A stretch of 64,000 nt of DNA from Pterois miles (Eukaryota; Chordata; Actinopteri; Perciformes; Scorpaenidae), in NCBI GenBank assembly GCA_947000775.1, contig CAMQGK010000040.1, positions 495,001 through 559,000 on the forward strand, given 5' to 3'. A model generated the notes under the pieces. That model was not told the origin of the DNA. It did not search any database and saw only the letters and a program-made list of their open reading frames with translations. Every line of letters starts with the position of its first letter. The stretch's first letter is position 1. Below are positions 33,105-44,534 of this stretch, one piece after another. The position numbers and the translations under genes were made by a program.

Positions 33105-34480
33105 ATTCTCCTTTAATGGGATTGTGCTTGATACCAAAGCCAACTCCCAGGGAAGTACAAGGTCTGGTGCTACCAATTCACACTCAGGAGGTGATGTGGC
33201 CACTGAAAATAAGTGATATCCCTGCATCCACCACAAGTAAAATGGATGGAAAAGCCAACTCACTCATCAGAAAGTGGTTGGGGCTGCCACGGTACCTCTC
33301 TGAAACAGGCCTCTTTGGAACCAACACCCTCCAGCTGCCGCTCCAGTCTATCAGTTTGGGCTACAATCAGGAAAAGACCAGGCTCATTCTCAAGTTGAGA
33401 GAGTCCGCTGACCAGATTGTAAGGAACGTGAACACCAAGATTCCAACAGGCTGGAGGTGGAACGTCCAAATTGTTTCGACCAAGCCATCAGTCACCTGCA
33501 ACATCAAGAGACTGTCGGCAGAGTCCAGGCAGGGAGAGCAGGCCTAGGGTGGGGAGAAGTGCCATGGTTCTGGTGCATGGCCAACTGCAAAGAGAGGAAG
33601 GAGATGGTGGTGGTGGTGGAGGTGATGAGGATGGAGGAAGGGTGCTACAAGATCAAGGCCGTGTCCCAGGGCCAACAAGGAAGCTGGACAACCTGGGAGG
33701 GGGTCGTCAACCAAAACATCAGTTGGACAGACCTTTGAACGATTCCGCAGGCGAGGCTCAGCTGCTTCATCCACTCAACATACGACACATTTCCCTGTCC
33801 TCGGAACCTTCACCGGTGGGTTGGGAATGAAGAATACTGTACACTCTGCAAAACCCCTAATGCAAACCTCCAGCACATCTTGTCAGGCTGTAAGGGACGC
33901 TTTAGATGGCGCCATGACCAGGTCCTGAGGAAGCTAGCTGAGGTGCTGAAGGGCCATCGACGGGGCAGCAAAGGGTTACCACCAGCAGAGAACCACAGCC
34001 TCATCAGCTTCCTCACGGCAGGTGTGGGGAGAAGAAACATCAGGCAAAAAGAAACACCTAGGCCGCTTTTTCCCTGACCAGGAGTGGATCATTGAGTCAG
34101 CCTCGAGAGGCAGCTCCATTTACTGTTCAATATCAGTGTCACATCTCTCCACCCTGACATAGTGGCGTGGTCCAGCGAGGCAAAATCCGTGATCTTCATT
34201 GAGGTTACAATACCAGAGGAGGAGGGTATCAAGGCCGCCTACAAGAGCAAAAAGGCCCAGTACTCAGAGCTGGCTGCTGAATTCCGGCAGGCTGGCTGGA
34301 AGACCACAAGCTATCCAGAGGAAGTTGGATGCCGAGGCTACGTGAGGCTGTCAACCACATGCCTTTTAAGGGATGTAAGCGTGACTGGAGGGAACCTTCA
34401 AAAGGCAACCAAAGAGCTGGCAGATGAGGCTGGGAAGGGGAGCTTTTGGCTCTGGCTGAGGAGGATAGACAAGGGCTGAG
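33105..34480 (+). mobile_element. LINE C-terminal remnant with zinc knuckle and nuclease-like segment
   Basis: Fragments in order: VMWPLKISDIPASTTSKM and LIRKWLGLPRYLSETGLFG (post-RT region, 33116-33547); WTTWEGVVNQNISWTDL (33457-33738); CTLCKTPNANLQHILSGC (zinc-knuckle-like, about 33835-33890); FRWRHDQVLRKLAEVL (33897-33945); then HPDIVAWSSEAKS followed by IFIEVTIPEEE (34150-34225) and SKKAQYSELAAEFRQAGW. The PD...E-V-T arrangement resembles a restriction-like endonuclease core as found in R2/Hero-type elements; this is inference. Several frame changes occur. The copy at 39090 is nearly identical because it lies in unit D. Confidence 0.8.
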
Positions 34481-34689
34481 GAAAGAACAACTAACCCCAT
34501 TGCAGGGGGTGACAGGTAGTCATCCCTGTCACTGCTTTGCCACCAGAGACGTCCCAGGATGACTGATGACCCTGCTGGTGTGACTGGCAGCAATGCCCAG
34601 TAGGCCAATCCATCTTCCTGTAAATACTACTCCTGGACTTGTACTCTTGTTCCTTGTTGCTGATTTGTTGTTTTTCCTTTGGGTACTGG

Positions 34690-35060
34690 GGTCACTGTTA
34701 CGAGCAACTGCAGTTATACAGGCGCTATATTGGACCATTGTGGTGAAATTTGAGCTGAGCCGGAAGGTAAAACTCATGATTTACCAGTTCATCTACATTC
34801 TTTTGGGTAGTGACTGAATGAATGAGATTGCGGATACAAGCGGCAGAAATGAGCTTCTTTCGTAGGGTGCTTGGGGGCAGTCTTACATCTGGAGGGAGCT
34901 CGGAGTAGAGCCACTAATCCTTCGCGTTGAAAGAAGCCACCTGAGGTGGTTCAAGCATCTGATCGGGAGCTTCCTGGACGCCTCGATTTGGAGGTTTTCC
35001 TAGCACGTCCAACTGGTAAGAGGAGCCAATCCCAATTGGCACTGGGCGAATGCAGGATAC
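34690..35060 (+). mobile_element. LINE RT C-terminal scrap
   Basis: VVKFELSRKVKLMIYQFIYI (34738-34800) and MSFFRRVLGGSLTSGGS (about 34848-34895) match the end of the APE/RT LINE family at 21966 (SRKAKLSIYRSIYV and FLRRV patterns). It is out of frame and ends near the start of the next repeat. Confidence 0.65.
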
Positions 35061-35069
35061 ACCCAGGAC

Positions 35070-35290
35070 AGATCAATAGACTATCACAAGTTTACCATTG
35101 ACACACAGAGACAGACAACATTCCTGCTCATATTCCCACACAATTAACCTAACCTGCATGTTTATGGACTGTGGGAGGTCCCATGCTAACAAGGGGAGAA
35201 CATGCAAACTCCACACAGAAGGGCCTCAAGCTGGATTCAAACTTGTGACCCTTGTGTTGTTGTCTTGCTCCACATTCAGTGTCATTTACG
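35070..35290. repeat. Dispersed fish repeat (CTGCATGTTTATGGACTGTG type)
   Basis: ACCTGCATGTTTATGGACTG, GGGGAGAACATGCAAACTCC and ACACAGAAGGGCC are hallmarks of a very common teleost interspersed repeat. Duplicated at 41047. Confidence 0.65.
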
Positions 35291-35369
35291 AATACCCCTG
35301 TGACAACATAGTCAGGGGTATATAGCGCTCAGCATGTCCATCTTTCTGTCCGTCCATTTGTGTGTTCGA

Positions 35370-36080
35370 GTGTCACACTTTAATTTCTAGAACAGAACAT
35401 GGAAAGTGCTTGACAGGCAAATTTGGTAATGCTGGTTGACAGTGTGATGTAATTGTGCCTTTTAGGAGTTAGAAGTCCAGGGTCCCCAAATTTTTTGAAA
35501 TGTTTGGCCAAAAATTGTGATTTTTCTGACTTCAATTTTGTCTCTGGAGCAGAAATCAAAAAATGTTTAACTTAGAAGCTTAAATTTAGATTGATCATGC
35601 TCTTGTTGTGCCTCTTGGGAGGTAGAAGTCCAGGGTGCCAAAAATCTTTGAAATTTTGTATAAAAACTGTGATTTTCTCAACTTCAATTTTGTTTCTGGA
35701 GCAGAACTTGAAAACTATTTAACTTAGGAGTTTCAAATTTGGCATGATGGTTGACAGTGTGCTCTAGTTGTGCCTTCTGGAGGTTAGAAGTCCAGGGTGC
35801 CCCAAACTATTCAATGTTTGGCTAAAAACTGTGATTTTTTTTAACTTCAGTTTTGTTTCCCGGGGCTGAATATTGTGGCTTCACAATGTGATCAGTTGTG
35901 CCTATCTGAGGTTAGAATTCCAGGTTGGTGATGTAAAGTTTTTTTTTTTTTTAATTTTCTCTCAAAAAAAAAAAAAAGGATTATTTTCAACTTCTATTCC
36001 ATTCCTGGAGCAGATCTCAGACACTGAATGACTTCAGACCTTCAAAGTTGGTATGATGGTTGACAGTGTTGTGGGAGTGG
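35370..36080. repeat. About 155-bp satellite, block 3
   Basis: About 4.5 diverged units with the usual landmarks (TTTGTTTCTGGAGCAGAACT at 35690, GCATGATGGTTGACAGTGTG at 35741). An internal poly-T/poly-A pair at 35939-35980 could form a hairpin. Near-identical to block 4 at 41345. Confidence 0.9.
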
Positions 36081-36239
36081 AGTGAGCAGGGGTATGTAAG
36101 CCATGCTCTCTTCTGCCTTGTTTTCTTATTTTGCTGTATCTAATATTTTAAACAGTTCTAGGACTTCAAACTGCATTTTGATGAAATTGTGCAGTGTGAC
36201 ATGAAGTCAAACTTGACCTCGGGTATCTATGTGTGTTGT

Positions 36240-36830
36240 ACTGTCCACGACATCCTCAACTTCCATCTCTGGAAGGATTTTTTTGCACATCCCAGGAGAG
36301 GCTGGGGACATGGAATCCGAGTGGGCCATGTTCAGAGCCTCCATTGTGTAAGTGGCTGCCAGGAGTTGTGGTCAAAAGTTTGTCTGAGCCTGTCGTGGCG
36401 GCAATTTAAGAACCCACTGATGTCCCAGTGGTGAAGGAGACCTTTAAGCTGAAGAAGGAAGCCTTTTGAGCCTGGTTCGCCCAGGGCTCTCTGGAAACAG
36501 CTGACAGATACCAGTTGACCAGTGTGCTCCAATTATTGGATTATCACACTTCTCAACCTCCCCACGAAATTTTATTCTTGGGTGCTGGCAAGGAGATTCA
36601 GACTGATTGTTGAACCTTGGATCCAGGAGGAACAATGCAGATTCCATCCCGGCCACGGAACAGTGGACCAGGTTTTTATCTATGCAGGGCTATTGGAGGG
36701 GACATGGGAGTTTGCCCATCCAGTCTGCATATATTTTGTGGACTTGGAGAAGGCTTATGAGTCCGTCCCCCAGGGAATCCTGTGGAGGCTACTGCAGCAA
36801 TATAGGGTACCTGGGTCGCTGTTATGAGCC
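36240..36830 (+). mobile_element. APE/RT-type LINE fragment, unit D copy
   Basis: Copy of 29960-30545, encoding the same motif-A stretch YFVDLEKAYESVPQGIL at 36720-36790. It has one extra T in the run at 36277-36283. Confidence 0.88.
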
Positions 36831-37441
36831 ATCCAGTTCTTGAATAACCTCATTACTTTATTTTCATTATTATGTATCTTCCTTCAGTGTGATTGCGCTT
36901 ATTCCTGGACTTGTACTCTTCTCTGTTATTGTTGCTGATTTGTTGTTTTTCCTTTGCTTGCAGTGATTTGCCCACACTGGCATTTGTAGTCAATGCACCT
37001 TTGTACTGTATATTCCTGTCATTTTAAACTTAATAAACAAAATAGTGACACTAACGACAGAAATCTTGGGTGAGGAAATTCAAAGAGAGATCACCCCTCC
37101 TTGGATAGCTAGGATATTCTCTATGGCCTTCAGTTGACATCGACCTTTTGGTTCCGTTTCAACAGTCTGAGCTAAGTTTAATGAATGTGTCCCACTGTGC
37201 GTGTTATGCAGTTGCAGATGAACCCAAGATAGTTGTCTATGCATAATAAGGAAATAACAAATGCAATATTCGGTTTTATTTTAAGTTTAATTTTTTTTCT
37301 CTATTCCCAATATACCCACACTGAATGTGAATGTCAGTACTTGTTAATTAAATTCATGACAGTAAAGTAAACACAGAGAGAAGTCTCAGTGAAAGTTGTG
37401 ATAATGATAGAAGTAGAAGTAACCAGTGTTAATACTGTACA
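36831..37441. other. OR6 3-prime flank, shortened
   Basis: Unit spacer plus OR 3-prime flank, lacking about 305 bp that OR4 and OR5 retain. The poly-T junction near 37300 is the deletion point. Confidence 0.65.
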
Positions 37442-38363
37442 TCAAATCATTTTAGTTTGACAGAACAATTTCTTCAGGTGTTTGAAGATTTCTTTCATTT
37501 TTAGTCCGTATACAGCTGGATTGAAGAGAGGATAATATAAAAATGCTTGTAAAGTCATTATGAAATGTGTGTCAGATCCCATATCCAGTTCAATTATCAG
37601 GACATCGTATAGACATACAGAGGAAAAGCCGAGTAAAACTACCAGGTGGGGTGTACAGGTCTGTGCAGCTTTTGTCCTGACATTTCTCGAACTTCGGTAG
37701 GATATTATAAGTATCCTAGTATATGTAAAAAGTATAAAGACTATGGGTGATAATACCAGAGTAAATATATTAAATATACCAAATATATACCGTGCTGCTG
37801 AAGTCTCACAGTAGAGATTGTAATATGTATTATTACAAAAAATAGCTTTTAGAGTGAAATTACACAGTTTCAGATTAGCACTCAGTATTGTTGGGACTGC
37901 AACCTGAACAGCAGGAAAAAGCCAAGTCAGAAACAGGATAACACTCACTGTGGTTTTGGTCATAATAGTTGGATATTGTAGAGGTTGACATATAGACACA
38001 AACCTGTCATAGGCCATGGCTGCCAACAGTAAGAAATCTGAAGCACTAAAGGTGTAATATATAAAACATTGTAAGAGACAGGCAGAATATGATATGATCT
38101 GTTTTTCTGATAAAATATCAATTAACAACTTTGGGTAAACAGTAGTGATGGTAACAACAGAGTTCAGTAGCAACGCTGCAATGAAAATGTACATTGGCTC
38201 GTGGAGGTTCTTGTGTGTCCCAATAAGGTACACAATGGTTAAATTAAAGGTGATTGCTAGAATATAAACTATAAATAAATGAAGAAAAAAGAAAATACCT
38301 GTTTATGCCCATGTCCGCATACCCATAAAGAGTTATATACGTTATATTTAATGCATCATCCAT
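37442..38363 (-). pseudogene. Olfactory receptor OR6, single-base frameshift
   Basis: The span from the expected ATG (38363) to the stop is 922 bp, one base longer than the 921 bp of OR3-OR5. The extra base is in an A run at 38285-38290 (six A where OR3-OR5 have five), inside TM1. Translation from the normal start would leave frame after about 25 residues; a 263-residue frame begins at a downstream GTG and keeps TM2-TM7. All other landmarks are intact, including DRF and PLFNPAVYG. This is either a very recent pseudogene or a homopolymer sequencing or assembly error. TM5 is not OR5-like but matches OR8 (YIFGIFNIFTLVLSPIVF). Confidence 0.88.
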
Positions 38364-38579
38364 GAAGAACAACTAAACAATCAATGAATACAACGAGCAG
38401 ATTGTACAATAGCATAAATGAATAAACTGAGTGAAGAAGTCTTACCATGAAGATTGCATTAACACAGAGCATGTATTTGGTTGTCTCATTTATTCACAGA
38501 TTCCTGACCTTAAACTGCACTTGATGTGTGTTCATCTTCAGAGATCAAAAAGTGAACTGTTCGAGTCAGACCAAATAAT

Positions 38580-38665
38580 TTATGACATTTCTTCACCCTC
38601 CATGGATCTCATTAACTCTTTGACCAAGAGTTCATTAGAACAACTTCATCGAACTCTGGAGGCCT
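38580..38665 (-). promoter_or_regulatory. Conserved OR upstream block, OR6 copy
   Basis: Unchanged relative to OR5 despite the coding frameshift, as expected if the frameshift is recent or artefactual. Confidence 0.45.
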
Positions 38666-39089
38666 GAACCCATAGGTGTTAAACTTTGTTTACATGGTTT
38701 AGTGTTATCTTAATTTTCCTTTGTGCCCCCTTAAACAACAGTTGTACCACATCGCATTTAGAGCTGTCAGGGTTGGTGCGAGGCCCTGATCATTGGCCTG
38801 CATGTACACTAAACACAGTACAACACACAAGGTCATTCTGGCAACAACTGAATCAAAGGACTTAGATTTGTCTCTGAAGATGTTTCGTCCCTTATCCAAG
38901 TGGCTTCATAAGTTCGTAAACTGATGAATATGACCTGACAGAATGAATGTGACCTGGATGAATGAGAACATTCACAGACAACACACAAGGTCAAGTTCAA
39001 CTCAATGTCACAATGAACGATTTCATCAAAATGCAGTTTGAAGTCTTGAATAACCTCATTGCTTTATTTTTATTATCATTTATTCTCCT

Positions 39090-40457
39090 TTAATGGGATT
39101 GTGCTTGATACCAAAGCCAACTCCCAGGGAAGTACAAGGTCTGGTGCTACCAATTCACACTCAGGAGGTGATGTGGCCACTAAAAAATAAGTGATATCCC
39201 CGCATCCACCACAAGTAAAATGGATGGAAAAGCCAACTCACTCATCAGAAAGTGGTTGGGGCTGCCACGGTACCTCTCTGAAACAGGCCTCTTTGGAACC
39301 AACACCCTCCAGCTGCCGCTCCAGTCTATCAGTTTGGGCTACAATCAGGAAAAGACCAGGCTCATTCTCAAGTTGAGAGAGTCCGCTGACCAGATTGTAA
39401 GGAACGTGAACACCAAGATTCCAACAGGCTGGAGGTGGAACGTCCAAATTGTTTCGACCAAGCCATCAGTCACCTGCAACATCAAGAGACTGTCGTCAGA
39501 GTCCAGGCAGGGAGAGCAGGCCTAGGGTGGGGAGAAGTGCCATGGTTCTGGTGCATGGCCAACTGCAAAGAGAGGAAGGAGATGGTGGTGGTGGTGGAGG
39601 TGATGAGGATGGAGGAAGGGTGCTACAAGATCAAGGCCGTGTCCCAGGGCCAACAAGGAAGCTGGACAACCTGGGAGGGGGTCGTCAACCAAAACATCAG
39701 TTGGACAGACCTTTGAACGATTCCGCAGGCGAGGCTCAGCTGCTTCATCCACTCAACATACGACACATTTCCCTGTCCTCGGAACCTTCACCGGTGGGTT
39801 GGGAATGAAGAATACTGTACACTCTGCAAAACCCCTAATGCAAACCTCCAGCACATCTTGTCAGGCTGTAAGGGACGCTTTAGATGGCGCCATGACCAGG
39901 TCCTGAGGAAGCTAGCTGAGGTGCTGAAGGGCCATCGACGGGGCAGCAAAGGGTTACCACCAGCAGAGAACCACAGCCTCATCAGCTTCCTCACGGCAGG
40001 TGTGGGGAGAAGAAACATCAGGCAAAAAGAAACACCTAGGCCGTTTTTCCCTGACCAGGAGTGGATCATTGAGTCAGCCTCGACAGGCAGCTCCATTTAC
40101 TGTTCAATATCACTGTCACATCTCTCCACCCTGACATAGTGTCGTGGTCCAGCAAGGCAAAATCCGTGATCTTCATTGAGGTTACAATACCAGAGGAGGA
40201 GGGTATCAAGGCCGCCTACAAGAGCAAAAAGGCCCAGTACTCAGAGCTGGCTGCTGAATTCCGGCAGGCTGGCTGGAAGACCACAAGCTACCCAGAGGAA
40301 GTTGGATGCCGAGGCTACGTGAGGCTGTCAACCACATGCCTTTTAAGGGATGTAAGCGTGACTGGAGGGAACCTTCAAAAGGCAACCAAAGAGCTGGCAG
40401 ATGAGGCTGGGAAGGGGAGCTTTTGGCTCTGGCTGAGGAGGATAGACAAGGGCTGAG
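39090..40457 (+). mobile_element. LINE C-terminal remnant, unit D copy
   Basis: Near-identical copy of 33105-34480 with the same knuckle (CTLCKTPNANLQHILSGC at about 39813-39870) and HPDIVSWSSKAKS then IFIEVTIPEEE at 40130-40205. It differs by small substitutions and one or two indels (for example near 39180 and 40043). Confidence 0.8.
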
Positions 40458-40669
40458 GAAAGAACAACTAACCCCATTGCAGGGGGTGACAGGTAGTCAT
40501 CCCTGTCACTGCTTTGCCACCAGAGACGTCCCAGGATGACTGATGACCCTGCCGGTGTGACTGGCAGCAATGCCCAGTAGGCCAATCCATCTTCCTGTAA
40601 ATACTACTCCTGGACTTGTACTCTTGTTCCTTGTTGCTGATTTGTTGTTTTTCCTTTGGGTACTGGGGT

Positions 40670-41036
40670 CACTGTTACGAGCAACTGCAGTTATACAGGC
40701 GCTATATTGGACCATTGTGGTGAAATTTGAGCTGAGCCGGAAGGTAAAACTCATGATTTACCAGTTCATCTACATTCTTTTGGGTAGTGACTGAATGAAT
40801 GAGATTGCGGATACAAGCGGCAGAAATGAGCTTCTTTCGTAGGGTGCCTGGGGGCAGTCTTACATCTGGAGGGAGCTCGGAGTAGAGCCACTAATCCTTC
40901 GCGTTGAAAGAAGCCACCTGAGGTGGTTCAAGCATCTGATCGGGAGCTTCCTGGACGCCTCGATTTGGAGGTTTTCCTAGCACGTCCAACTGGTAAGAGG
41001 AGCCAATCCCAATTGGCACTGGGCGAATGCAGGATA
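40670..41036 (+). mobile_element. LINE RT C-terminal scrap, unit D copy
   Basis: Copy of 34690-35060 with the same out-of-frame FRRV segment. Confidence 0.65.
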
Positions 41037-41046
41037 CACCCAGGAC

Positions 41047-41267
41047 AGATCAATAGACTATCACAAGTTTACCATTGACACACAGAGACAGACAACATTC
41101 CTGCTCATATTCCCACACAATTAACCTAACCTGCATGTTTATGGACTGTGGGAGGTCCCATGCTAACAAGGGGAGAACATGCAAACTCCACACAGAAGGG
41201 CCTCAAGCTGGATTCAAACTTGTGACCCTTGTGTTGTTGTCTTGCTCCACATTCAGTGTCATTTACG
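41047..41267. repeat. Dispersed fish repeat, unit D copy
   Basis: Copy of 35070-35290. Confidence 0.65.
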
Positions 41268-41344
41268 AATACCCCTGTGACAACATAGTCAGGGGTATAT
41301 AGCGCTCAGCATGTCCATCTTTTTGTCCGTCCATTTGTGTGTTC

Positions 41345-42055
41345 GAGTGTCACACTTTAATTTCTAGAACAGAACATGGAAAGTGCTTGACAGGCAAATT
41401 TGGTAATGCTGGTTGACAGTGTGATGTAATTGTGCCTTTTAGGAGTTAGAAGTCCAGGGTCCCCAAATTTTTTGAAATGTTTGGCCAAAAATTGTGATTT
41501 TTCTGACTTCAATTTTGTCTCTGGAGCAGAAATCAAAAAATGTTTAACTTAGAAGCTTAAATTTAGATTGATCATGCTCTTGTTGTGCCTCTTGGGAGGT
41601 AGAAGTCCAGGGTGCCAAAAATCTTTGAAATTTTGTCTAAAAACTGTGATTTTCTCAACTTCAATTTTGTTTCTGGAGCAGAACTTGAAAACTATTTAAC
41701 TTAGGAGTTTCAAATTTGGCATGATGGTTGACAGTGTGCTCTAGTCGTGCCTTCTGGAGGTTAGAAGTCCAGGGTGCCCCAAACTATTCAATGTTTGGCT
41801 AAAAACTGTGATTTTTTTTAACTTCAGTTTTGTTTCCCGGGGCTGAATATTGTGGCTTCACAATGTGATCAGTTGTGCCTATCTGAGGTTACAATTCCAG
41901 GTTGGTGATGTAAATTTTTTTTTTTTTTTAATTTTCTCTCAAAAAAAAAAAAAAGGATTATTTTCAACTTCTATTCCATTCCTGGAGCAGATCTCAGACA
42001 CTGAATGACTTCAGACCTTCAAAGTTGGTATGATGGTTGACAGTGTTGTGGGAGT
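41345..42055. repeat. About 155-bp satellite, block 4
   Basis: Near-identical to block 3, including the poly-T/poly-A hairpin-capable pair at 41917-41954. Confidence 0.9.
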
Positions 42056-42371
42056 GGAGTGAGCAGGGGTATGTAAGCCATGCTCTCTTCTGCCTTGTTT
42101 TCTTATTTTGCTGTATCTAATATTTTAAATAGTTCTAGGACTTCAAACTGCATTTTGATGAAATTGTGCAGTGTGACATGAAGTCAAACTTGACCTCGGG
42201 TATCTATGTGTGTTGTACTGTGTTTAGTGTACATGCAGGCCAATGATCAGGACCTCGCACCAACCCTGACAGCTCTAAATGCGATGTGGTACAACTGTTG
42301 TTTAAGGGGGCACAAAGGAAAATTAAGATAACACTCAACCATGTAAACAAAGTTTAACACCTATGGGTTCA

Positions 42372-42456
42372 GGCCTCCAGAGTTCGATGAAGTTGTTCTA
42401 ATGAACTCTTGGTCAAAGAGTTAATGAGATCCATGGAGGGTGAAGAAATGTCATAA
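42372..42456 (+). promoter_or_regulatory. Conserved OR upstream block, OR7 copy
   Basis: Plus-strand copy of the block: CCTCCAGAGTTCGATGAAGT, then TTAATGAGATCCATGGAGGG and TGAAGAAATGTCATAAA, ending 217 bp before the ATG. A candidate splice donor ATG|GTAAGA follows at 42588-42596, and an acceptor-like GGTTGTTTAG ends at 42663. This would define a 73-nt intron in the 5-prime UTR (inference). Confidence 0.5.
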
Positions 42457-42672
42457 ATTATTTGGTCTGACTCGAACAGTTCACTTTTTGATCTCTGAAG
42501 ATGAACACACATCAAGTGCAGTTTAAGGTCAGGAATCTGTGAATAAATGAGACAACCAAATACATGCTCTGTGTTAATGCAATCTTCATGGTAAGACTTC
42601 TTCACTCAGTTTATTCATTTATGCTATTGTACAATCTGCTCGTTGTATTCATTGGTTGTTTAGTTGTTCTTC

Positions 42673-43593
42673 ATGGATGATGCATTAAATATAACATATA
42701 TAACTCTTTATGGGTATGCGGACATGGGCATAAACAGGTATTTTCTTTTTCTTCATATGTTTATAGTTTATATTCTGGCAATCACCTTTAATTTAACCAT
42801 TGTGTACCTTATTGGGACACACAAGAACCTCCACGAGCCAATGTACATTTTCATTGCAGCGTTGCTACTGAACTCTTCCATTACCAGCACTAATGTTTAC
42901 CCAAAGTTGTTAATTGACATTATATCAGAAAAACAGATCATATCATATTCTACTTGTCTCTTACAATGTTATATACATTACTCCTTTAGTGCTTCAGATT
43001 TCTTACTGTTGGCAGCCATGGCCTATGACAGGTTTGTGTCTATATGTCAACCTCTACAATATCCAACTATTATGACCAAAACCACAGTGAGTGTTATCCT
43101 GTTTCTGACTTGGCTTTTTCCTGCTGTTCAGGTTGCAGTCCCAACAATACTGAGTGCTAATCTGAAACTGTGTAAATTCACTATAAAGTCAATTTATTGT
43201 AACAATTCATATTACAATCTCTACTGTGTGAATTCAGCAGCACGGTCTGTATCTGATATGTTTAACATATTTACTCTGGTATTATCACCCATACTCTTCA
43301 TAATTTTTACATATACCAGGATACTTATAATATCCTACCGAAGTTCGAGAAATGTCAGGACAAAAGCTGCACAGACCTGTACACCCCACCTGGTAGTTTT
43401 AATCAGCTTTTCCTCTTTGTGTCTGTATGATGTCCTGATAATTGAACTGGATATGGGATCTGACACACATTTTAGAATGACTTTACAAGCATTTTTATAT
43501 TATCCTCTCTTCAATCCAGTTGTATACGGACTAAAAATGAAAGAAATCTTCAAACACCTGAAGAAATTGTTCTGTCAAACTAAAATGATTTGA
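42673..43593 (+). CDS. Olfactory receptor OR7
   Basis: Intact 306-residue receptor on the plus strand, divergent to OR6 (starts 4.3 kb apart). ATG at 42673. Compared with OR3-OR5 it carries a distinct TM2-TM3 segment (SSITSTNVYPKLLIDIIS, CLLQCYIHYSF), KFTIKSIYCNN in loop 2, and TM5 SVSDMFNIFTLVLSPILF. The NIT site, DRF, KAAQTC and PLFNPVVYG are present. An AATAAA at 43940-43945, about 350 bp after the stop, is a possible polyadenylation signal. OR8 shares its N-terminal two thirds almost exactly. Confidence 0.97.
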   Translation: MDDALNITYITLYGYADMGINRYFLFLHMFIVYILAITFNLTIVYLIGTHKNLHEPMYIFIAALLLNSSITSTNVYPKLLIDIISEKQIISYSTCLLQCYIHYSFSASDFLLLAAMAYDRFVSICQPLQYPTIMTKTTVSVILFLTWLFPAVQVAVPTILSANLKLCKFTIKSIYCNNSYYNLYCVNSAARSVSDMFNIFTLVLSPILFIIFTYTRILIISYRSSRNVRTKAAQTCTPHLVVLISFSSLCLYDVLIIELDMGSDTHFRMTLQAFLYYPLFNPVVYGLKMKEIFKHLKKLFCQTKMI

Positions 43594-44226
43594 TGTACAG
43601 TATTAACACTGGTTACTTCTACTTCTATCATTATCACAACTTTCACTGAGACTTCTCTCTGTGTTTACTTTAATGTCATTTATTTCATTAAGAAAGTGTG
43701 CACATGCTTGTGTTATTGAAATGTTTTAATTTGCGTAACATGTTTACTTCAAACTAAGTTTTTCATAATTTTTCTCTACAAGCTGTGACTTCAGACCATG
43801 TGTGCTTGAACAACCAGGGAAAGGGAGATTGTTCCTGTATGTGAGATGGTGGTTTCAAGTTAGAGACCTTTTACAAGCCTGAAATGGAGGCTTTGTTTGC
43901 AACAAAACATTTTTAAATGTACAATGAGAAAAGAAAATGAATAAATTAAACCTAAAATGAAAGATAATGTTACTGTTGTTATATCCTGGTTATGTATGCA
44001 TAGTCAACTCTCATGGGTTCGTCTGTGACTGCAGGACACACAGTGGGACACATTCATTAACCTTAACTCAGGCTGTTGAGCCAGTTACAGTACACATTAA
44101 GATAAAACCCTCCACCATGTTTAGTCACTCAAGCAAATTCTGCACTGCTAAATTCAGGTGGGGAGGCTTCATTTAACCATCGCTGTGTGGGATATAATTA
44201 AGATCACCTTAGATATTTGGTTTTGT
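43594..44226 (+). other. OR7 3-prime flank
   Basis: Near-identical to 58929-59566 after OR8 and, inverted, related to the 3-prime flanks of OR3-OR6. It ends in a 22-bp segment (44205-44226) that recurs at 49773-49794. Confidence 0.75.
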
Positions 44227-44534
44227 TTAACTCTCACATAGAACAAATATCAAGGACTGTTTTTTTTCACCAGCGCAAGATTGTAAAATTCAGACATTTC
44301 CTCTTTTAAATGAAATAAAACTAGTCCATGCATTTGATATTTCTAGACTGGATTACTGCCACTTGTTATTATGTGGCTGCCCCAATAGGTCCCTTAAGTC
44401 TCTGTAGTTGATCCAGAATGCTGCAGCACATGTACTGTCAAGAACCAGGAAAAGACAATCAGGTCAAATCAATTTTATTTTTATTGCCAAAAATCCCAAA
44501 TCCCAAAATTTGCCTCAGTGGGCTCTGAAATCCG
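44227..44534. other. Intergenic, nothing firm
   Basis: Includes CTGGATTACTGCCACTTGTT and CAGAATGCTGCAGCACATGT, which look like a degenerate LINE RT C-terminal scrap, too short to assign. Confidence 0.35.

Larger units (their letters stand above)
29960..36240. repeat. Segmental duplication unit C (carries OR5)
   Basis: A 6.28 kb unit repeated as unit D at 36240-42217, near-identical throughout apart from an approximately 305-bp stretch missing from D (around 31020-31330 here). It contains a LINE RT fragment, OR5, a second LINE fragment, satellite block 3 and 90 bp of inverted OR upstream flank. It ends at an ACTGT junction. Confidence 0.93.
36240..42217. repeat. Segmental duplication unit D (carries OR6)
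   Basis: Second copy of unit C. Co-linear offsets are about 6281 bp before the missing 305-bp stretch and 5976-5978 bp after it. At its right end the inverted OR upstream flank continues into OR7, whereas in unit C the same flank is cut off at 36240. Confidence 0.93.

Noticed and set aside
33457..33830. Overlapping 93- and 119-codon plus-strand frames (and copies at 39435-39808)
   Set aside because: One follows the LINE remnant's protein and the other is its frame-shifted shadow. Neither is a host gene.
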